A DNA stretch of 64,000 nt from Trichaptum fuscoviolaceum. Lineage: Eukaryota; Basidiomycota; Agaricomycetes; Hymenochaetales; Trichaptaceae. The notes beneath the pieces are model-generated. The model was not told the origin of the DNA. It ran no database searches and was given only the letters and a program-made list of their open reading frames with translations. Position numbers and translations under genes: made by a program. Shown here piece by piece: positions 34,931 through 47,909 of this stretch (its first letter is position 1; each line of letters starts with the position of its first letter). The stretch lies in NCBI GenBank assembly GCA_910574455.1, contig CAJSYZ010000009.1, positions 3,489,040 through 3,553,039 of the forward strand, in the 5' to 3' direction.

Positions 34931-35464
34931 ATGTCCACGGTCGAAGTTGAGCTGGATCAGAGCAGATATATCAAAGCTGTGACAGACGACTTCATTGGCT
35001 ATAGATACCACGTTGAATTCGACGAAGAAGTACGAAGGAGTCTCGAGGACGTTGCGAACCAGAAGCTGGCCAATCCTCAAACCATGGATGACTACCTAGA
35101 TCTTGTCAAACTGATCTTAGAGAAACATCCGGCCTTCATGCACCGTAATCCTGTGGAATTTTATCTCAGGGTCTTCAAGGCAAACTTTCTTGAAGATTCC
35201 GAGGATCCTGGGCCGGCGTGGAATGAATTCAAGAAATTGGCAGACATATGCCTTAAAACTCGAAGATTTCGGTCGATTCGTCTTTTAGGTAAGAGAGGAT
35301 GGTGCTTACTTTGAAATTTATATCTGATGTATATTTGTTTCACAGACATATTCTATACAGATGATAATTACGATCCCCTAAGCATGAGGTTTAGGGCTTG
35401 GAACCTAGTAGGACGGGAGTTCAGTTGGCGGTTCGTGGTGAATAGTATAAGGACTGACATCTAA
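34931..35464 (+). CDS. Small-protein family, copy 2 (158 aa, altered C terminus)
   Basis: Exon 1 (34931-35288) and exon 2 (35346-35464) join in frame. The core is clear: DDFIGYRYHVEFDEEVRRSL, NPQTMDDYLDLVKLILEKHP, AWNEFKKLADICLKTRRF and RSIRLL, followed after the phase-1 intron by DIFYTDDNYDPLSMRFRAWN. The usual second intron and the YFP-x-N-x-D-V-D-W ending are not recognisable; the frame instead reads on to a stop at 35462. It may be a diverged but usable gene or one in early decay. Function unknown. It lies tail to tail with the NTPase/nuclease gene at 36097. Confidence 0.65.
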
Positions 35465-36096
35465 GCGAACACGGTATCTTGCAGCGCAGACAGAGGAGCC
35501 TCCATCAAGCAAAATGAGCAAAGCCGTGCTCTTCGAGTAAAGAACGATAACCTCGGGTGATCCGAGTCATGACCCTGAAAGCAATATTCAACTGCTTCCC
35601 GAAGCACAAAGTTGCCGAGAGATTTTCAACACTTTCAAATAGTGCGAGTGCTCACTGACGCTTGCCAGTGTCGATTGCGCAATATTGTATGAGAAAGTAA
35701 AGTTTTTATAGGCTATAGTAATCCCAGCCATGTTGTCACGAAGTGCTAGCCGCGGGAAGCTAGACTGGACTCAGTCGTCAAATCAGATCCTGGCACAAAA
35801 GTACGTGTGCTTGAATATTGCATGGGATGCTCGAAATCTTCTCTACGTACAAACAATATATATGAATACAATATTCTTGTAAAATTCTTTAAGGCATAGC
35901 TTCTTTATATGTCTGCTGTAGTTGACTAGAGCTAGTCTTCCTTAGTACGCAAACATCTAAAATCAACCAGGTTACAAGACGATCTCACATTTGTATTCTT
36001 TATCTACTCATTACAACAACCCATTCTAGTAGATCGGTCACCATATGCACTAACCTTGGTGACCGAAGTGATAATTTCCCAATGATCCTCTCCAGC
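35465..36096. other. Spacer between family copy 2 and the NTPase/nuclease gene
   Basis: AT-rich, no gene seen. Confidence 0.45.
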
Positions 36097-38674
36097 TCAA
36101 TCTGCCACAGCTACAACCCCTACATCGGAACTAATATAAGACTTGAAGTTGTAAATGCTTTTCATACTGCTTCCCGTGTACTCTCTGTCAAAGCTAGATA
36201 TGGAAAGAATCTTCTGCATAATAGCATCCTCTTCTTTGCTGATGCCTTCGTATATTCCTTGAAATCCATTCACTACGATATTGTATTGAGGATGCCTATA
36301 TGTAGCTTTTGATTGCCTTGAGGCCCTTGACTCGACACCTATGTCCCTGGTCGTCGTAGCTTTGAACATCTTATTCGTCTTAACGTCTTCTGGAACCAGT
36401 CCCAATTCCAAGACGATGGAGATGAATGGTCTCGAATTCAGTTCCACACCCTTGTCATCCCGGAAGAAGTTGAGTTTGTCTAAGTTGATATGGACGGGAC
36501 GTGGCTTTCTCCTATCCTTTACTTGAATCACAATTGCAGAGACTGAGGGCTTCCCCAGCATAGCGTACTCAGGCCGACCACCTCTGGAGGTGAAAGCGAT
36601 AGGAATGATGATGTCTACTCCTTCCTGAGTTTGGCAGCATTGAATTGCTGCCGATCGAACAAGCCCCTGCCAGACAAATTGAAGATGACATAAATCCTTT
36701 TTGTCGGCCCTGCAGAAATGGGTAAAGTGTACGTAGGCGCTGGAGAATGCCTCTTCAAGCTTGACCTCACCATCCCTGTACTCTACCGGTAGTGCGCAAA
36801 GGAGATCAGAGTGATGATCCTTAGCGAATAGACATTTTAAGAAGTCCAGAAGTCCCACTGGTTTTGTATAAACTAGCTGCGCATTTGTGCCGCTTGTGTG
36901 TTGCTGATTTTGTAGCCGTACAGCTCTGTCGTGGGCTGCTGTTAAGAGGAGGCGAGCAATAAATTCTCCTCGATCGCCCTTTGCAGAAAGGTAACTTCCA
37001 AACAGTGTATCGGCTACTTCAATGGCCTTAACAAAGTTCCCCGCATATTCGAGGCGCAACAGTTGAGAAGCGGCTTCTGCGACTAGGGGTTCAGAACCGT
37101 ATCCGGTATGCATATATTTCCGTTGATCGGGAACAGTAAGTATAAGACGAAGATTTGACGACACTTGTATCTGTTCTCCGAGAGCTGGGAGAAGCCTGTA
37201 CGTATCAGAGGACAACAATAGGCGAATGTCCAAAGATGCAGCAATGACAGTCTGTGCATCGTAATTCATTAAATCCTCGTCAAGAATGGTGACAGATTTG
37301 GAGCTGGTTGGTTGAAACTTCCCAAGAAACTTTTGTTTAGCAAATTCGACAATTTGGTCCTGCGCACCATTATCATAAGCCGCTCTGAACCTGTAAATAC
37401 GGAATTAGTAAGAGTTTGGCCCAGGATTTGTAACAGAATCAACACCAACAGAGATCGCCCAAATCTGGTAATGAACTCCGTAGTGCACACTGCTTGCAGG
37501 TTAAGCTGAGATTCTCGCACAGGCAGAACATTCACGTCAAAGTCCAACTCTATGAAGGGTGTCCTGACACGGCACCAAGAATTTGCCATGCAGACTGGTG
37601 TTTTTGGTCTTGAGTACTGTGTCTATGGTGGTTGCCGGGGGGGCTATGTCAAATACGTATCCTGCCGAAGACTGAACCGTAACATATACAGAAGGAAGGT
37701 TCTCGGAAGACAGTGCCTTCATAAATGTGACGTATTGACCGAACTGCTTGACATCCGAGCCCCTTTTAAACATGAGGGTATCCACTTCATCGATTGACAA
37801 TATAATCAGCGGAGCTTCATCGCCAGTTAGCTCCTTTATATTATTCTGAAGAGCTTCCACGGCTTTAGCCAACAGTGACTTCTGGCTTAATCCACTTCGA
37901 CTGGTCAATTTCTTTATAATTTAAGAGGTCAGCATAATCTGGAGTCTGGATGCCAATCAGCTAGAGTAATGTGTAATACCTCCGGCATACAATTGCTAAA
38001 GATAGCTTTCCTGTGTTTGAAGTCATCGTGGTACAGGTGGTCCCTCCATAATTCTGGTAGGCCTTTGGAGCCTGTTATCTTACCTTCACTGCCACAGTAT
38101 GCTTTACTCATATTATTCAAGCTACTCTTGACTGCGATAAAGAGATTTTCGAGATATAAAGTGAACTTTTTTTCTCTTTCTTTGTCGATAGGGATGCTTG
38201 CAATTTCGACCAAGCTATCCCTAGCAGTCAAATCGACAGGAGGATAACCTTCTCGGGTATTATCAGAGATCACAGCTAAGCGTTTGGCGTTTAAATGCAC
38301 TCACTTTCCGTCTTCTTGGATAAGCAGATAGGTATCGTGAATATCTTTTTTGCTACCTCATCAGCAAGCCTTGATTTTCCCATTCCTGAACTCTGGAGGA
38401 TGGCAATTTGGTTTAAAAATCCCCGTAGACCCTTTTCACTGTTCCGGACTGGGTCATCAATAATGAATTCAACAAATTTATTAGCAGCGCTCCCTTCATA
38501 GGGGGCACTCCACGCAGAAACCTCTTTCAGACATGATTTAGCAATTCGATTTACACTAGATGTAGATTTGCGTACCATTGAACTCGAGTTGAGTAAAAGA
38601 CATTTGGATTGTTCAAGTACGAGCAAGTTGCAGTTGAAAATAAGCTTGATCTCTTGGATGAATAACTTCTTCAC
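36097..38674 (-). CDS. P-loop NTPase with PD-(D/E)XK-like C terminus (Crinkler-RHS type), copy P1
   Basis: About five exons read from 38674 (or the inner Met at 38577, MVRKSTSS) to the stop at 36097. N-terminal NTPase: Walker A-like QSSGMGKSRLADEVAKKIF (about 38362-38400) and Walker B IILSIDEVDTLMF (about 37770-37810), followed by FITRFGRSL, a block typical of these fungal proteins. A helical middle holds RGEFIARLLLTAAHDRAV. The C-terminal domain has VDIIIPIAF and AIVIQVKDR (36508-36536), matching a PD-(D/E)XK nuclease core with Gln in the usual acidic position. The pairing of this NTPase with a restriction-like nuclease is the Crinkler-RHS effector architecture known in fungi and oomycetes. 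No signal peptide is seen. Activity, and whether it is an effector, a conflict protein or a domesticated transposon product, is unknown. Confidence 0.72.
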
Positions 38675-39841
38675 CTTTACCCCTTAGATTTATACAGTAG
38701 GAATATGTGGCAAGCTACTTAGTCGTACTATTGAACAGATCCATATCTTGGGAAGAATGATAGTACTCCCATATAATGGAAGACACAGATCAGTATGTAG
38801 AAGACTGCATACTTAGTTAGTGGCAATCTGCCTGCCACGAGCATGATTTGTTCCTGATAAGAAACTTGAATGAGCGTCGGCGGTGGTGGCGGTGGTGGGA
38901 TGAAACGAAGCGTCTAGAACTGGCAATAATGGAAGAGTATGCCACTGCCAGTGAGTGGCACGTGATGTGCACCTCAGGCTCACTGGCAGGCTCCGAGTCC
39001 GCCAACGGTTCATTCACTGCCACTGGCAGTGGCAGGCTCAGGCTGGCCAGTGGCACTCAGGCTGCAGCCTGATCATGATGCTCGGCCGCCTCTGAGTCGG
39101 AGTCTTCGGCCTCAAGTTAATTTGAAGTCATTACCCCTGGGACTTCTCATTCCCACTGTCAGACAAATCACGAAGAACTAGTATCTACTATCCAGTAATC
39201 TACAACATGGCTATCTTTATACTAGTATGATAAAAAGCTTACTCAAGAGACGGAGGAGTAAGCTCACAGTGTACAAGTCTATACTTGATGCTGGACTCAG
39301 TCACGTCTCATACACTGAAAAGGTAGAAGCGGAGAACAATAATGTCATACCTTCTTCGGCATACTCCTTAAAGTGTTGCATTGCTCTCCAATTTCGAGTT
39401 GTCCGATCAACTTGAAGCTTTTGTTTAGTTGCTGGGATGCCCAAAATTACATGTTTATGTCCTGTCATGCAATGTCATTGCAGTTGGCTGCATTACATTG
39501 AATGTACGGACTTTGGAGCTCTTGTATTTATGTTTCCCATTACAATACATCATCACGGAGCTGCATTTGCATGTGAAATTTGAAATCGAGCCTTCGGATC
39601 CTCATTGAAATCGTACAAGAGCGTATGTTACAACTAGTATGAGTAATGTAGCCTCGGGCTCACGAATCGTTTAGAGATTAGGTCCCGATATTACAAGCGT
39701 TGACCCAGGCGCCTGGCGCTCCACTAGATGGCTGCGTATAAGAAGGGCAGTCTCAGGTGTACTCTAGTTGACAATCTGAAGAACACTAGAATCAGTCTCT
39801 ATCGCCTCATTACTCCCAAGCATATTGTCTCACATAACTCA
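38675..39841. other. Divergent intergenic region with CACTGCCAG palindromes
   Basis: It separates P1 from family copy 3. At 38938-39065 the word CACTGCCAG and its complement recur many times, including the palindrome TGCCACTGGCAGTGGCA at about 39018-39034. No gene is seen. Confidence 0.5.
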
Positions 39842-40407
39842 ATGTCAGAAAGCACCAGTGGTCCGACTCCCGAATACAGCAAGCATATCCTCGTCTTAAG
39901 TTCTGATTATGTGGACTACAAAGATCATATGGACCTCGATGCAGAAGTACAAAAGTGTCTCGATCAAAGCAAGAACGAAAGGCTGAAGAGTCCCAATACG
40001 CCGCAGGATTACCTTGCGCTGCTTAGTCTGATCTTGGAAAACACCCCGTACCACGTGAAATACCATACCGTGGAGCATCATGTTTCGATAGTGAAGGAAA
40101 GGTTCCTGGATCCGGGTATTGAGAGCTCCGAGTGGAAGGACCTCACAAGAATGCTTGACATGTGTCTTGAGAGAGGAAGATTTCGAGCTGTTCGTGTAAT
40201 GTGTAAGCAAACGGTCTATTATGCCAAGCGATGATTTAATTGGCTTCAGGGGACTTCTACACAGATGCAAGTCGGAATTATCTCGATAAAGAAGAATTGG
40301 AATGGGAGTAGTACGTTATTTCACGTTGTGTCTTCCTGAATTTTACTCATTGACTAAATTTTTTCTCCAGCGCGACGAAGTACTTGGTAAATAACAGGAT
40401 AGACTGA
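39842..40407 (+). CDS. Small-protein family, copy 3 (152 aa)
   Basis: Exons 39842-40202, 40250-40310 (61 nt) and 40371-40407 join in frame. Start chosen as MSESTSG by analogy with MSEATSN of copies 6 and 8; the open frame extends further 5'. Core: SSDYVDYKDHMDLDAEVQKC, SPNTPQDYLALLSLILE, EWKDLTRMLDMCLERGRF, RAVRVM, then DFYTDASRNYLDKEELEWEY and the ending TKYLVNNRID. The C terminus is shorter and lacks the final D-W. Unknown function. It is divergent from NTPase/nuclease gene P1, 1.2 kb away. Confidence 0.75.
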
Positions 40408-41838
40408 CCCGATGTGGAATACGTATGGCCAAGTTAGATTAAGAATAGCGTAGAAATTTGACTGATCAAAATCAAAATCAAATGTGTTGTTAGAAACCTC
40501 TCCGTGATTATAAAGTATGTTAGATTGTATAATTACTGAACTTGAGGGGCTTCTGTTACGTGCATTGAACTCATGTTGCTCTCCAATGGGCCAGGCAGAA
40601 ACCGTACAGTCTTATTTCTAGACAACAGTGTTTGATTATGAAGGACTGACGAAGTGCTGGATAGAATGCTAGACCATGTCGCATAGCGAGGAAGAAGATT
40701 AGAATGCAGGGGATCTTAACGAATGACTCATCTGCTCATCGCCACCTTAATCCATGAGGAATTAGTAGCTTTCAGTTCAACTCCCAGTGGGACGCAGGGA
40801 CCTAGACGGACGTGACAATATGAAGGCAAATCAGACTGTTGCGTTCATTGATAGCTCCAATAGCTTTGACAAAAGTCCGATCAATTCCTGTACTGCGTTG
40901 GAGCGATACAAATTTTTGCGCATTTATCAGAGAAAGGAACAACGGCACGCCGGCTATAGACTTCAGGTCCGTCAGTTCATGAAAGGATATGAGATAGATG
41001 AGAGCTGACCTGCATAAACCGGTGCCTGAGTGTCTTTAGCTAGGGATCCACCGTATCCAGACACATTCGTGCACTGATGTCAGGGGTGATTACGTAGGAA
41101 GCCACCCGGAAGAGCGACCACTATAGTTCCAGTGCAAGACATGCGGATTTAATAGATTACGTTCAAGCCAGTGCCGAACACTCTTTTCATCAAGCCACTT
41201 CTCTTCACGTAATGCCCTAAGCACAGCCTCTGACAGCAGTCACTCCGTAGAATCCGTTGCATCTTTTGGAGCTGGATGGCGAGCCTTCGCTACCTTTCCC
41301 GTGATCTGATTCTTTTCTTGGGGGCTTTAGTGAGTTCAGTGTGATTAGAGACGCACCTTCAGGTTCAGTGCACGACATTGAGAACTCCATTCCATCACTG
41401 TTATACAATTCGACAGGAAACAGTCTTTCGCGAGACACATCCTGCACAGATTCTTTCAGCAACAATACCCGGGTGAGTGAATTACAGACGTCCGATGATG
41501 GACCTATTGTACTACCCTCGGACCGAAGTGTGCTAAAAAATGCCCAGACTTTCACACCGCGAAGCATTGGGATGAACCCTAGAGAATAGAGTAAAAAGGT
41601 TCGTAGTGTTTTAGCACGGCACGATGCAGAAGCGTGTGTGAAGCTTAATACCACCGCGTTGGCGACGAGGAGAGTGAAGGGCCATGGTCTACATAGGTGG
41701 CACAACTTGAAGGCCAAGGTTGCGTCAAATTTGCTGAGGGAAACTTATGCCAGTGCCATCAAAACCGTGACCGTGTGAACTTGAAGTTTACTGCAGCATA
41801 CAACTTGATGCGCATACAATCCTCTAACACCGACATCC
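40408..41838. other. Spacer; second half is part of a duplicated block
   Basis: From about 41030 the sequence matches about 53380 onward (shared AAGCCACTTCTCTTC and CCGTAAT-like words). ORFs here show no recognisable protein. Confidence 0.45.
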
Positions 41839-42431
41839 ATGGCAGAAGCAGCTCCAGATGACGGAGACAGCGAGCACATCATTCAGCTTGCATTCGATAT
41901 AATGCACTACTCCGACCACAGAAAGTACGATAAACAGATTCGCAAGTTGCTTCAAGATCCAGTCAATCAACATTTGAGGTACCCCAAGAGTCGGAGCGAT
42001 TACTTTGGCCTTGTCAAAATAATTATCGAGAAGTATGACCTAATCAATGATCGGGAAGAGTCTCACTTCAAGACCATCGAGGCAAAGTATACAGGCGACA
42101 ATGTCAGCGATGAGGTTTTCAAGGACTTCAAAACGATGATAGACATCTGCCTTGTTTATGGGAGGTTCCGGGATATCCGTATATTATGTGAGCTAAATAC
42201 TCATCCCTGTGTTTCCCATCTTACATCATTCTTATGTGTTTGTACAGTTGACTTCTACACACACGACGAATTTCTTGAAGACTACAAAGAGCCTTTGCAC
42301 TGGAACAAGTGCGTATGGGTATTTAAATCAGATTGTTGTGTCTAAATGACTGTTCCAGAGTTGCCGGTTATCTTTTCCCCACGAATCGCAAGGTGGACTG
42401 GAAGGACAAGCCAAAGACAGAGACGTTCTAA
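41839..42431 (+). CDS. Small-protein family, copy 4 (160 aa)
   Basis: Exons 41839-42187, 42248-42308 (61 nt) and 42359-42431 join in frame. It gives the cleanest consensus: FDIMHYSDHRKYDKQIRKLL, LRYPKSRSDYFGLVKIIIEK, SHFKTIEAKYTGDNVSDEV, DFKTMIDICLVYGRFRDIRI, FYTHDEFLEDYKEPLHWN and VAGYLFPTNRKVDWKDKPKT. No signal peptide or membrane segment. A damaged duplicate is at 54246-54790 and a close partial copy is at 63725-64000. Function unknown. Confidence 0.8.
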
Positions 42432-43639
42432 AGATACTGCATACATTCTTGTGAAGAAGAGACTTATGCTTCTAGAGTATAAGGCCTCGAATTAGGATAA
42501 AGATATAATGTTCTGTTGCCACCTATCTAGAGCTAAACTGAGGAAAGAAATTTCAGCTTGGTCACTCCGAAACGTCGCATAGAATGCAAACGAAGTTTGC
42601 AGCTCTTAGCGGTTAAAGCCATTCAAACATGACACACAAGAAGGCGATAGTGCGATACCTCACCATCTTCTTGCGTCTGGCCGGTCGCCGATTGTATGAG
42701 CTTTCCCTGGGCGACGGCTTATTTTCTGTTCAGTCGGAGCAAGCCGTAGATGCATTTCCAGTCCTTAGGGCTTTCCGATGAGCTCGAACGCGGCTTGTTT
42801 ACATGGTCATTGCATGTCACATGGAGCAGGAAGTTCACTTAACGTTTAGTATAAGTGCTGCACTTAACACTCTTTCTCCTGCTTCGCTGACCTTGGGGTA
42901 GCTTCGTTTCCTTCGTTTGGAAACGACATTGGTCCCTAGTGCCCTCTACAACGCAAAAAGAAGTATTGATCAGTTTTTTCAACGATCGTTGCATTGTCGT
43001 TAGCTTAACTCGCCTTTACGAAATCAGACACGAATAAGGGGCGTATCGCAACGAGGACAGAGTGTCGAATATATCAGATTCCATCGCGGAGCCAGTTCTG
43101 AGGACTGAGTCCCTTCGAATTACCAAACCCCGGCAACTCGCGGAGGTGTTCGGGGAATAGACTCCTCAAATGAAGAAGTGCATTTTGGACGAGGTCTGTG
43201 TGAGCCCGAGGTCTGTGCTAAGGAAATATCGACGAGATCTAGCGAGCAGAATGATGATGAGATGAAGGTTTGAGGAATGCATGTTAGCCGAATTTAAGAT
43301 GGAGTGCCATGAGGAGATAGGCCTAACAAAACCAAGCCTCGAAGTAAGGCCTAGAATAGAGCGTCGAAGTAGGATCCAGAATAGAACGTCGAACATTCAG
43401 GGCGGCGATTACAGACTGCAGAGCACGGGAAGGAGGTATGATTTACAAGTTCGGAGTATCAACAACCTCCTTTTGTCTAGCGCAGTTTCTGCATTTCCGG
43501 CACTCACACTCACCTTCTGCCAGAATGCCATGGAGCGCCATCTGTATATTGTTAATTCGGACTATTGTTTATGAATGAGATACAGAAACACCGTGCTTTA
43601 TCCCTTCCATTCATTCACCGTGAGGAAAAGGAGGAGGAA
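42432..43639. other. Non-coding part of duplicated block, unit 1
   Basis: ORFs here are not conserved in the matching stretch of unit 2, so I call no gene. Confidence 0.45.
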
Positions 43640-43990
43640 ATATCCGGCGTGTATATCATCCTTGCTATTCGAGCCGCGTGCAACTCCCAGTCCACTCCAC
43701 GATTAACCTGCAAATCTGAGCTCGGCATCGTCGAAAAGAGCACGGTGCACAACTCTGACTGCTTGTGTCTCCAGAGCCTCGTTGAGGGCCTCCATTGCTT
43801 GGAATGTTGCGAGATGATAGGTCCTCGGCTACCAGTGATCTCCAGCTTCGAATTCCGAGTCAGAGGTGTAGTGAAAAAGGGGCTAAAATGATACGTACTG
43901 ATCGATAGAATCTCGCTTTTCTGACATAGCTCCAAAATCTGGAGTACCTTTGAGCTACAATCACAGTAGACACAGAGAGTAAGGGCCTGA
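43640..43990 (-). pseudogene. Truncated duplicate of the amidohydrolase gene (3' end only)
   Basis: Minus-strand sequence matches the last exons of the amidohydrolase gene at 56715-57050: AACTCTGACTGCTTGTG beside AATTCCGACTGCTTGTG, TTGCTTGGAATGTTGC beside TTGCTTGGATTGTGCC, and the exon edge near 43940. Several indels break the frame and nothing upstream of the last about 100 codons is present. Confidence 0.65.
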
Positions 43991-45049
43991 AGAGACTACG
44001 AGTATTGGCAGAGTCGGAATTGCTCGCGTAAACATGTTGGTGCTCGGACCCGATAGGAAGCATATCAAGGCTGTAGACTTGGCGCGAATTTTCAAAGCTA
44101 TTGTATGAGTCTTGCTTGTCTCAGACTCTAACGCGTCCAGATACGTGCAGTAATATGGTCTGCGTGCAGGAAAATGGTCTGTTATTGAGAGGCAGCATCG
44201 AAAAAGAAACCATTAAGTGCCATTGAAAGACCGAAGTCCACGTGGAGTTAGTTAACGGCTAGTTGTAAAGCTCACCAGATATTCGTGTCGACGCTGCAGT
44301 CTCTTTTCAATTACCCACGTCTCTTCGCCGCAACCATTAACACTCCTCGTTGCCTGTCAAAGGAATCGACCGCAATGGCGACCCTTCACCCCTTTCCCGA
44401 TAACCTGTATCTGTTCTTCTCGAAGGTTTTGTATGTAAGCCCAGACGCACCTTCACGGCGTGACATAGGCATTCGTATGACTTCCTTGATTGTCCAGAGC
44501 GAATAGAGTAGTGATGTCCCGCTTTTTTACATCACAACACAACACAACGCATGTATAGGGTGCAATGCCTACGCGGGCGTGGGTGTTCTGAGAAGGGGAC
44601 ATTGGCCAGGTGGTTGGTGATGGTCAAGGGGAAACCAACAAATGAAATTCGAGGTTTCAAATTATGTCATCAACACTCACTCCGAGTCCCGGCCGCGTGG
44701 GAAGATTTACTACTTTCAAGATCCTTGACACTTGCCGACCTTCATGAATCATGACAGAAACAACCTCAAATGACAGATAAAGAAAGAGTATCTATGAATT
44801 CAAATAGGTCTGCTCATTAATAGACAGATGACGAGATGCGATTTAAAACTCCTTTTACCCTTGTACTCTGTCTTCCATCAAACTTCAATGTATGCACACA
44901 TAAGGGCATGTCGCATTTTATCTTAATGAAAAGATCTCGTGTGATAGGACAGGACACACTGATGAATAAAAGGCCCAACTAGCTCTTTCCCTGCATTCCT
45001 ATCATCTTCACTGCACTCCGTCGAAACAGGCCACACAGTATCAATACAC
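43991..45049. other. Spacer upstream of family copy 5
   Basis: No supported gene. A TATA-like AATAAAAG at about 44966 lies 85 bp before the next ATG. Confidence 0.45.
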
Positions 45050-45629
45050 ATGGCCGAGCTCCGCCCAGTTTCTGAGGGTGGACGCAGTAAATACGTCCTT
45101 CAGCTCGAGGCCGACGACATCCAATACTCTACCCACAGAGAGTGTGACGAAGTCATTCGCAATCTCCTTAATCGAACCGATAACGCAAGGTTGAGATATC
45201 CGCAATCCCGACAAGACTATCACGATCTGGTCGTATTGATCATAGAGAATTATCCCTACCTCATAGACCAAAAGCATATAACGCATTATTCCGATATCGT
45301 CAAGAAGAATTACACAATTGCCGACGTACCCGAAGATGTTTTTGGAGAGGTCAAGAGGATAATGGACATTTGTCTCGAGCACGGAAGGTTCCGAGATGTT
45401 CGCGTTTTAGGTGAGTTGAATCTATGTTGTTACTTGACGCATTCCATTGAAAAAAGGCGTAGGTGAATTCTACAGGGGCAACAGGAGGCTGATGTATTTT
45501 GTGACTAAAGCCTGGTGGGGAAAGTAAGTGCAATCCTAATTCGGTACATATGTGAGACTCACCTTCACCTTCATGTATTACAGAGTTGCCAGATATTACT
45601 TCCCTGAAGATCATGGTTTTGATTGGTAG
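45050..45629 (+). CDS. Small-protein family, copy 5 (155 aa)
   Basis: Exons 45050-45410, 45463-45523 (61 nt) and 45584-45629 join in frame. Sequence is nearest to copy 1: the N terminus has SEGGRSKYVLQLEADDIQYS, then THRECDEVIRNLL, LRYPQSRQDYHDLVVLIIEN, HYSDIVKKNYT, VKRIMDICLEHGRFRDVRVL, EFYRGNRRLMYF and VARYYFPEDHGFDW. Function unknown. A relic of the family and the FIG4 pseudogene follow on the opposite strand. Confidence 0.78.
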
Positions 45630-45989
45630 ATAATGGAGTTCATATTAGAGTCAGCCAACAGAGAGATGCGGAATTCGTGAATTATAAGGGAAAACACAGT
45701 TCATGTAGGAATTCGGCACAATCTTCCATCATCCAAAAAATAGTATGCGCTACGTATAGACCTAGGTCTCGATATGCGGACAGCTCTGAGTACATACAGC
45801 ACCATATGAGCGAAGCTTGGATATCTTTGTTTTACTTTACAGAATTAATCGTAAAACTGTAAGCGGCAATTGTCATAGACATTCGTTTTTTTTCCCGTTG
45901 TTCTTCGTATTTCTTTCCGTCCGAAGGTACATTTACATCGTTACACGAGTTCGGATGTGAGTTAGTCGATAGAAGGCCATCTTGTGAGA

Positions 45990-46340
45990 TATGAGAAGCG
46001 CGACACGCACCAGCCCCATTCCAGTCGGCGCTTGCGTCTGTGTAGAACTCCCCTGGCTCCGTTAAGTTCAGCGACCTTTCTATAGCCGTTCGCATACCTA
46101 TGACTCGTATTGCTCGATAACTCTTGGTCCTAATACTCGTATCGACCATCCTCTTGAAAACCTCCCATGCCGGACCTTCATTCTGAAAGAATTTGGGTCC
46201 GACGATCCTGAGGCAGTAGGTGAGCTGACCAGTCTGAGCAAGTCGGAATAATCTTCCTGCTCCTCGGGATGTTTCAATCTCTTGTTCTCGTCGAGCTCGA
46301 GAAGCTTGCTTATTTCATTGTCGTACACCGCATGTTCCGC
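45990..46340 (-). pseudogene. Small-protein family, decayed copy
   Basis: On the minus strand, YDNEISKLLELDENKRLKHP, EEQEDYSDLLRLV, VFKRMVDTSIRTKSYRAIRV and GEFYTDASADWNGAG keep family order but in different frames, and the middle is shortened. It sits 3' of the FIG4 pseudogene exactly as the relic at 29014 sits 3' of FIG4. Confidence 0.65.
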
Positions 46341-46559
46341 GTAGTTCGTTCCAATCTTCGCTCAGCGTGTGAATATGTTTGCAAGTAGTGTCGTGATTGG
46401 CCCCGGGACTCGAAGCCCTGGATTTCGGCATTATGAAGAGGAACAGGTGAGGTGAGATGATAAGCAGTGGAGCGCGGAAGAGAGAGAACAAGAAGCAAAC
46501 GGACAGAATATAATAATAGAGACGAGTGTGAGTATTCATTGCATGGAAGGATTGTAACT

Positions 46560-47768
46560 TGATTTTGGTGCATGGCGTTCGTAAAAATCATCACTCAACA
46601 TACCTGGATCACCCGCCACCTTCCTCTGAGTGCCACTGTTCCCCCCCTCTAACCCACTTCTCGTAGTTGAAAGTCGGCCCGAGCTCAAGGCTCGGGGGTA
46701 TCTCTCTTGCACAGGCTGCCTATCCCTCTCGCGATTCGAGCTCCTAGTCTCCGTGCTCAGAAGGGAAGGCGCAGGCGCATTCGTGTCGCGCAGATACGAG
46801 TCCACAAAGCTCGGTGAGGTCATCTGCACGTAGCGCACATACGCCTTGTCCGGTTCCTCGATGTCCCAGTCTGGGCGATCGCCTGCTGCCGTCCGCACAG
46901 CCTTGACACTTGTCTCGCGATCCTGACGAGATGGGAATTTGCCTTCGTCCTCTAATACACTTTGGTATTGATCGATGTACCTGTACTAATGAGATAAAAG
47001 CGAATTCAGGTCGAAAGTAAAACTGAGATAGTTGAGCGGAGGCGTATACGTCAAACGTGTTGTCGAACTCACCTGAAGTAGAAAGTCTTCAACATGTCGA
47101 TCTTCTGGTTGAAATAGATAGGGATCATGTCGGTGTTTTCGCAATGGTAGAGGTAGTGGCCGCCAAGAAGAGCCACGACAGACCTCTTCGAGACCACAAT
47201 CATGTACCAACCAGTGAACCTGATAAACCCTTATATCCACAGGATTCAGTCTATGCCCTACAAGTAGCGACGGCAAGACTCACCAGCGATACCAAATATT
47301 ACCCTCGACTTTCCCAGTCCTCCACTAGACCAATTTTCGTCCTCGAGCATCTTCAAGACCCCGCTCATCTGCTTCCCAGTATACACGGCCTCATCCTCTT
47401 GCACTACAAGCTCCTTCTGTGGTGCCGTCCGGTCAATCTTCATGATCCAATGACGCGAATCTCTTGTATTGGATGCCACAACATAGAAACGCGTTCGATT
47501 TTCATAAAGGATGAACTTGTTGAGTGCAAGAGGCACTTTCTGAGGGTGAGAGAGAGGAACAGGACGTGGCGCCGATGGGCCCAAGACGCTTTGTTTACGA
47601 GAAGTGTGAGAAGGCAAGGCGTAGACTCTTTTCGTGGCGATGATGGGATAGGAACTTGCAGACTGTAGTGAGTTGGTGTAGATGCTGGCTCAGATGGTCG
47701 ATAGAAGAATGCGATTTGTCACGGTCGCTGTCGTTCATCGACTCTGAAGTCGGTTCCAAACATCTTAA
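46560..47768 (-). pseudogene. FIG4 pseudogene with internal deletion
   Basis: Two ends of FIG4 are present and closely match the intact gene: the C-terminal exon (46590-46990, [20 protein letters not shown]) and the N-terminal exons (47060-47768, [20 protein letters not shown] and [20 protein letters not shown]). About 2.4 kb between them, including the Sac catalytic motif, is missing; the join is near 46990-47010. The N-terminal region also lost several codons. It cannot make an active phosphatase. Confidence 0.8.
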
Positions 47769-47909
47769 CGACCTATCTCCCTGACAATAATACATTATTG
47801 ACTGAATTCGAGCTGGTTCGCATGAGCTGGGTTCGCATTACACGGCTTGTGAACGCAACCGTGGAGTCACAGCTTGATCTTGAATGAGCCGAACCTGGCA
47901 GCCTACATA

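Larger units (their letters stand above)
41030..44000. repeat. Block duplication, unit 1 (partner 53380-57040)
   Basis: Matching landmarks in the same order: AAGCCACTTCTCTTC upstream, the family gene, GATAAAGATAT-ATGTTCTGTTGC (42498 and 54857), CATCTTCTTGCGTCTGG (42664 and 55009), GCGCCATCT (43534 and 56233), then the 3' end of an amidohydrolase. Boundaries are approximate. Confidence 0.7.

Noticed and set aside
42900..43574. ORFs in the non-coding part of duplicated unit 1
   Set aside because: Their frames are not kept in the matching stretch at about 55200-55720.
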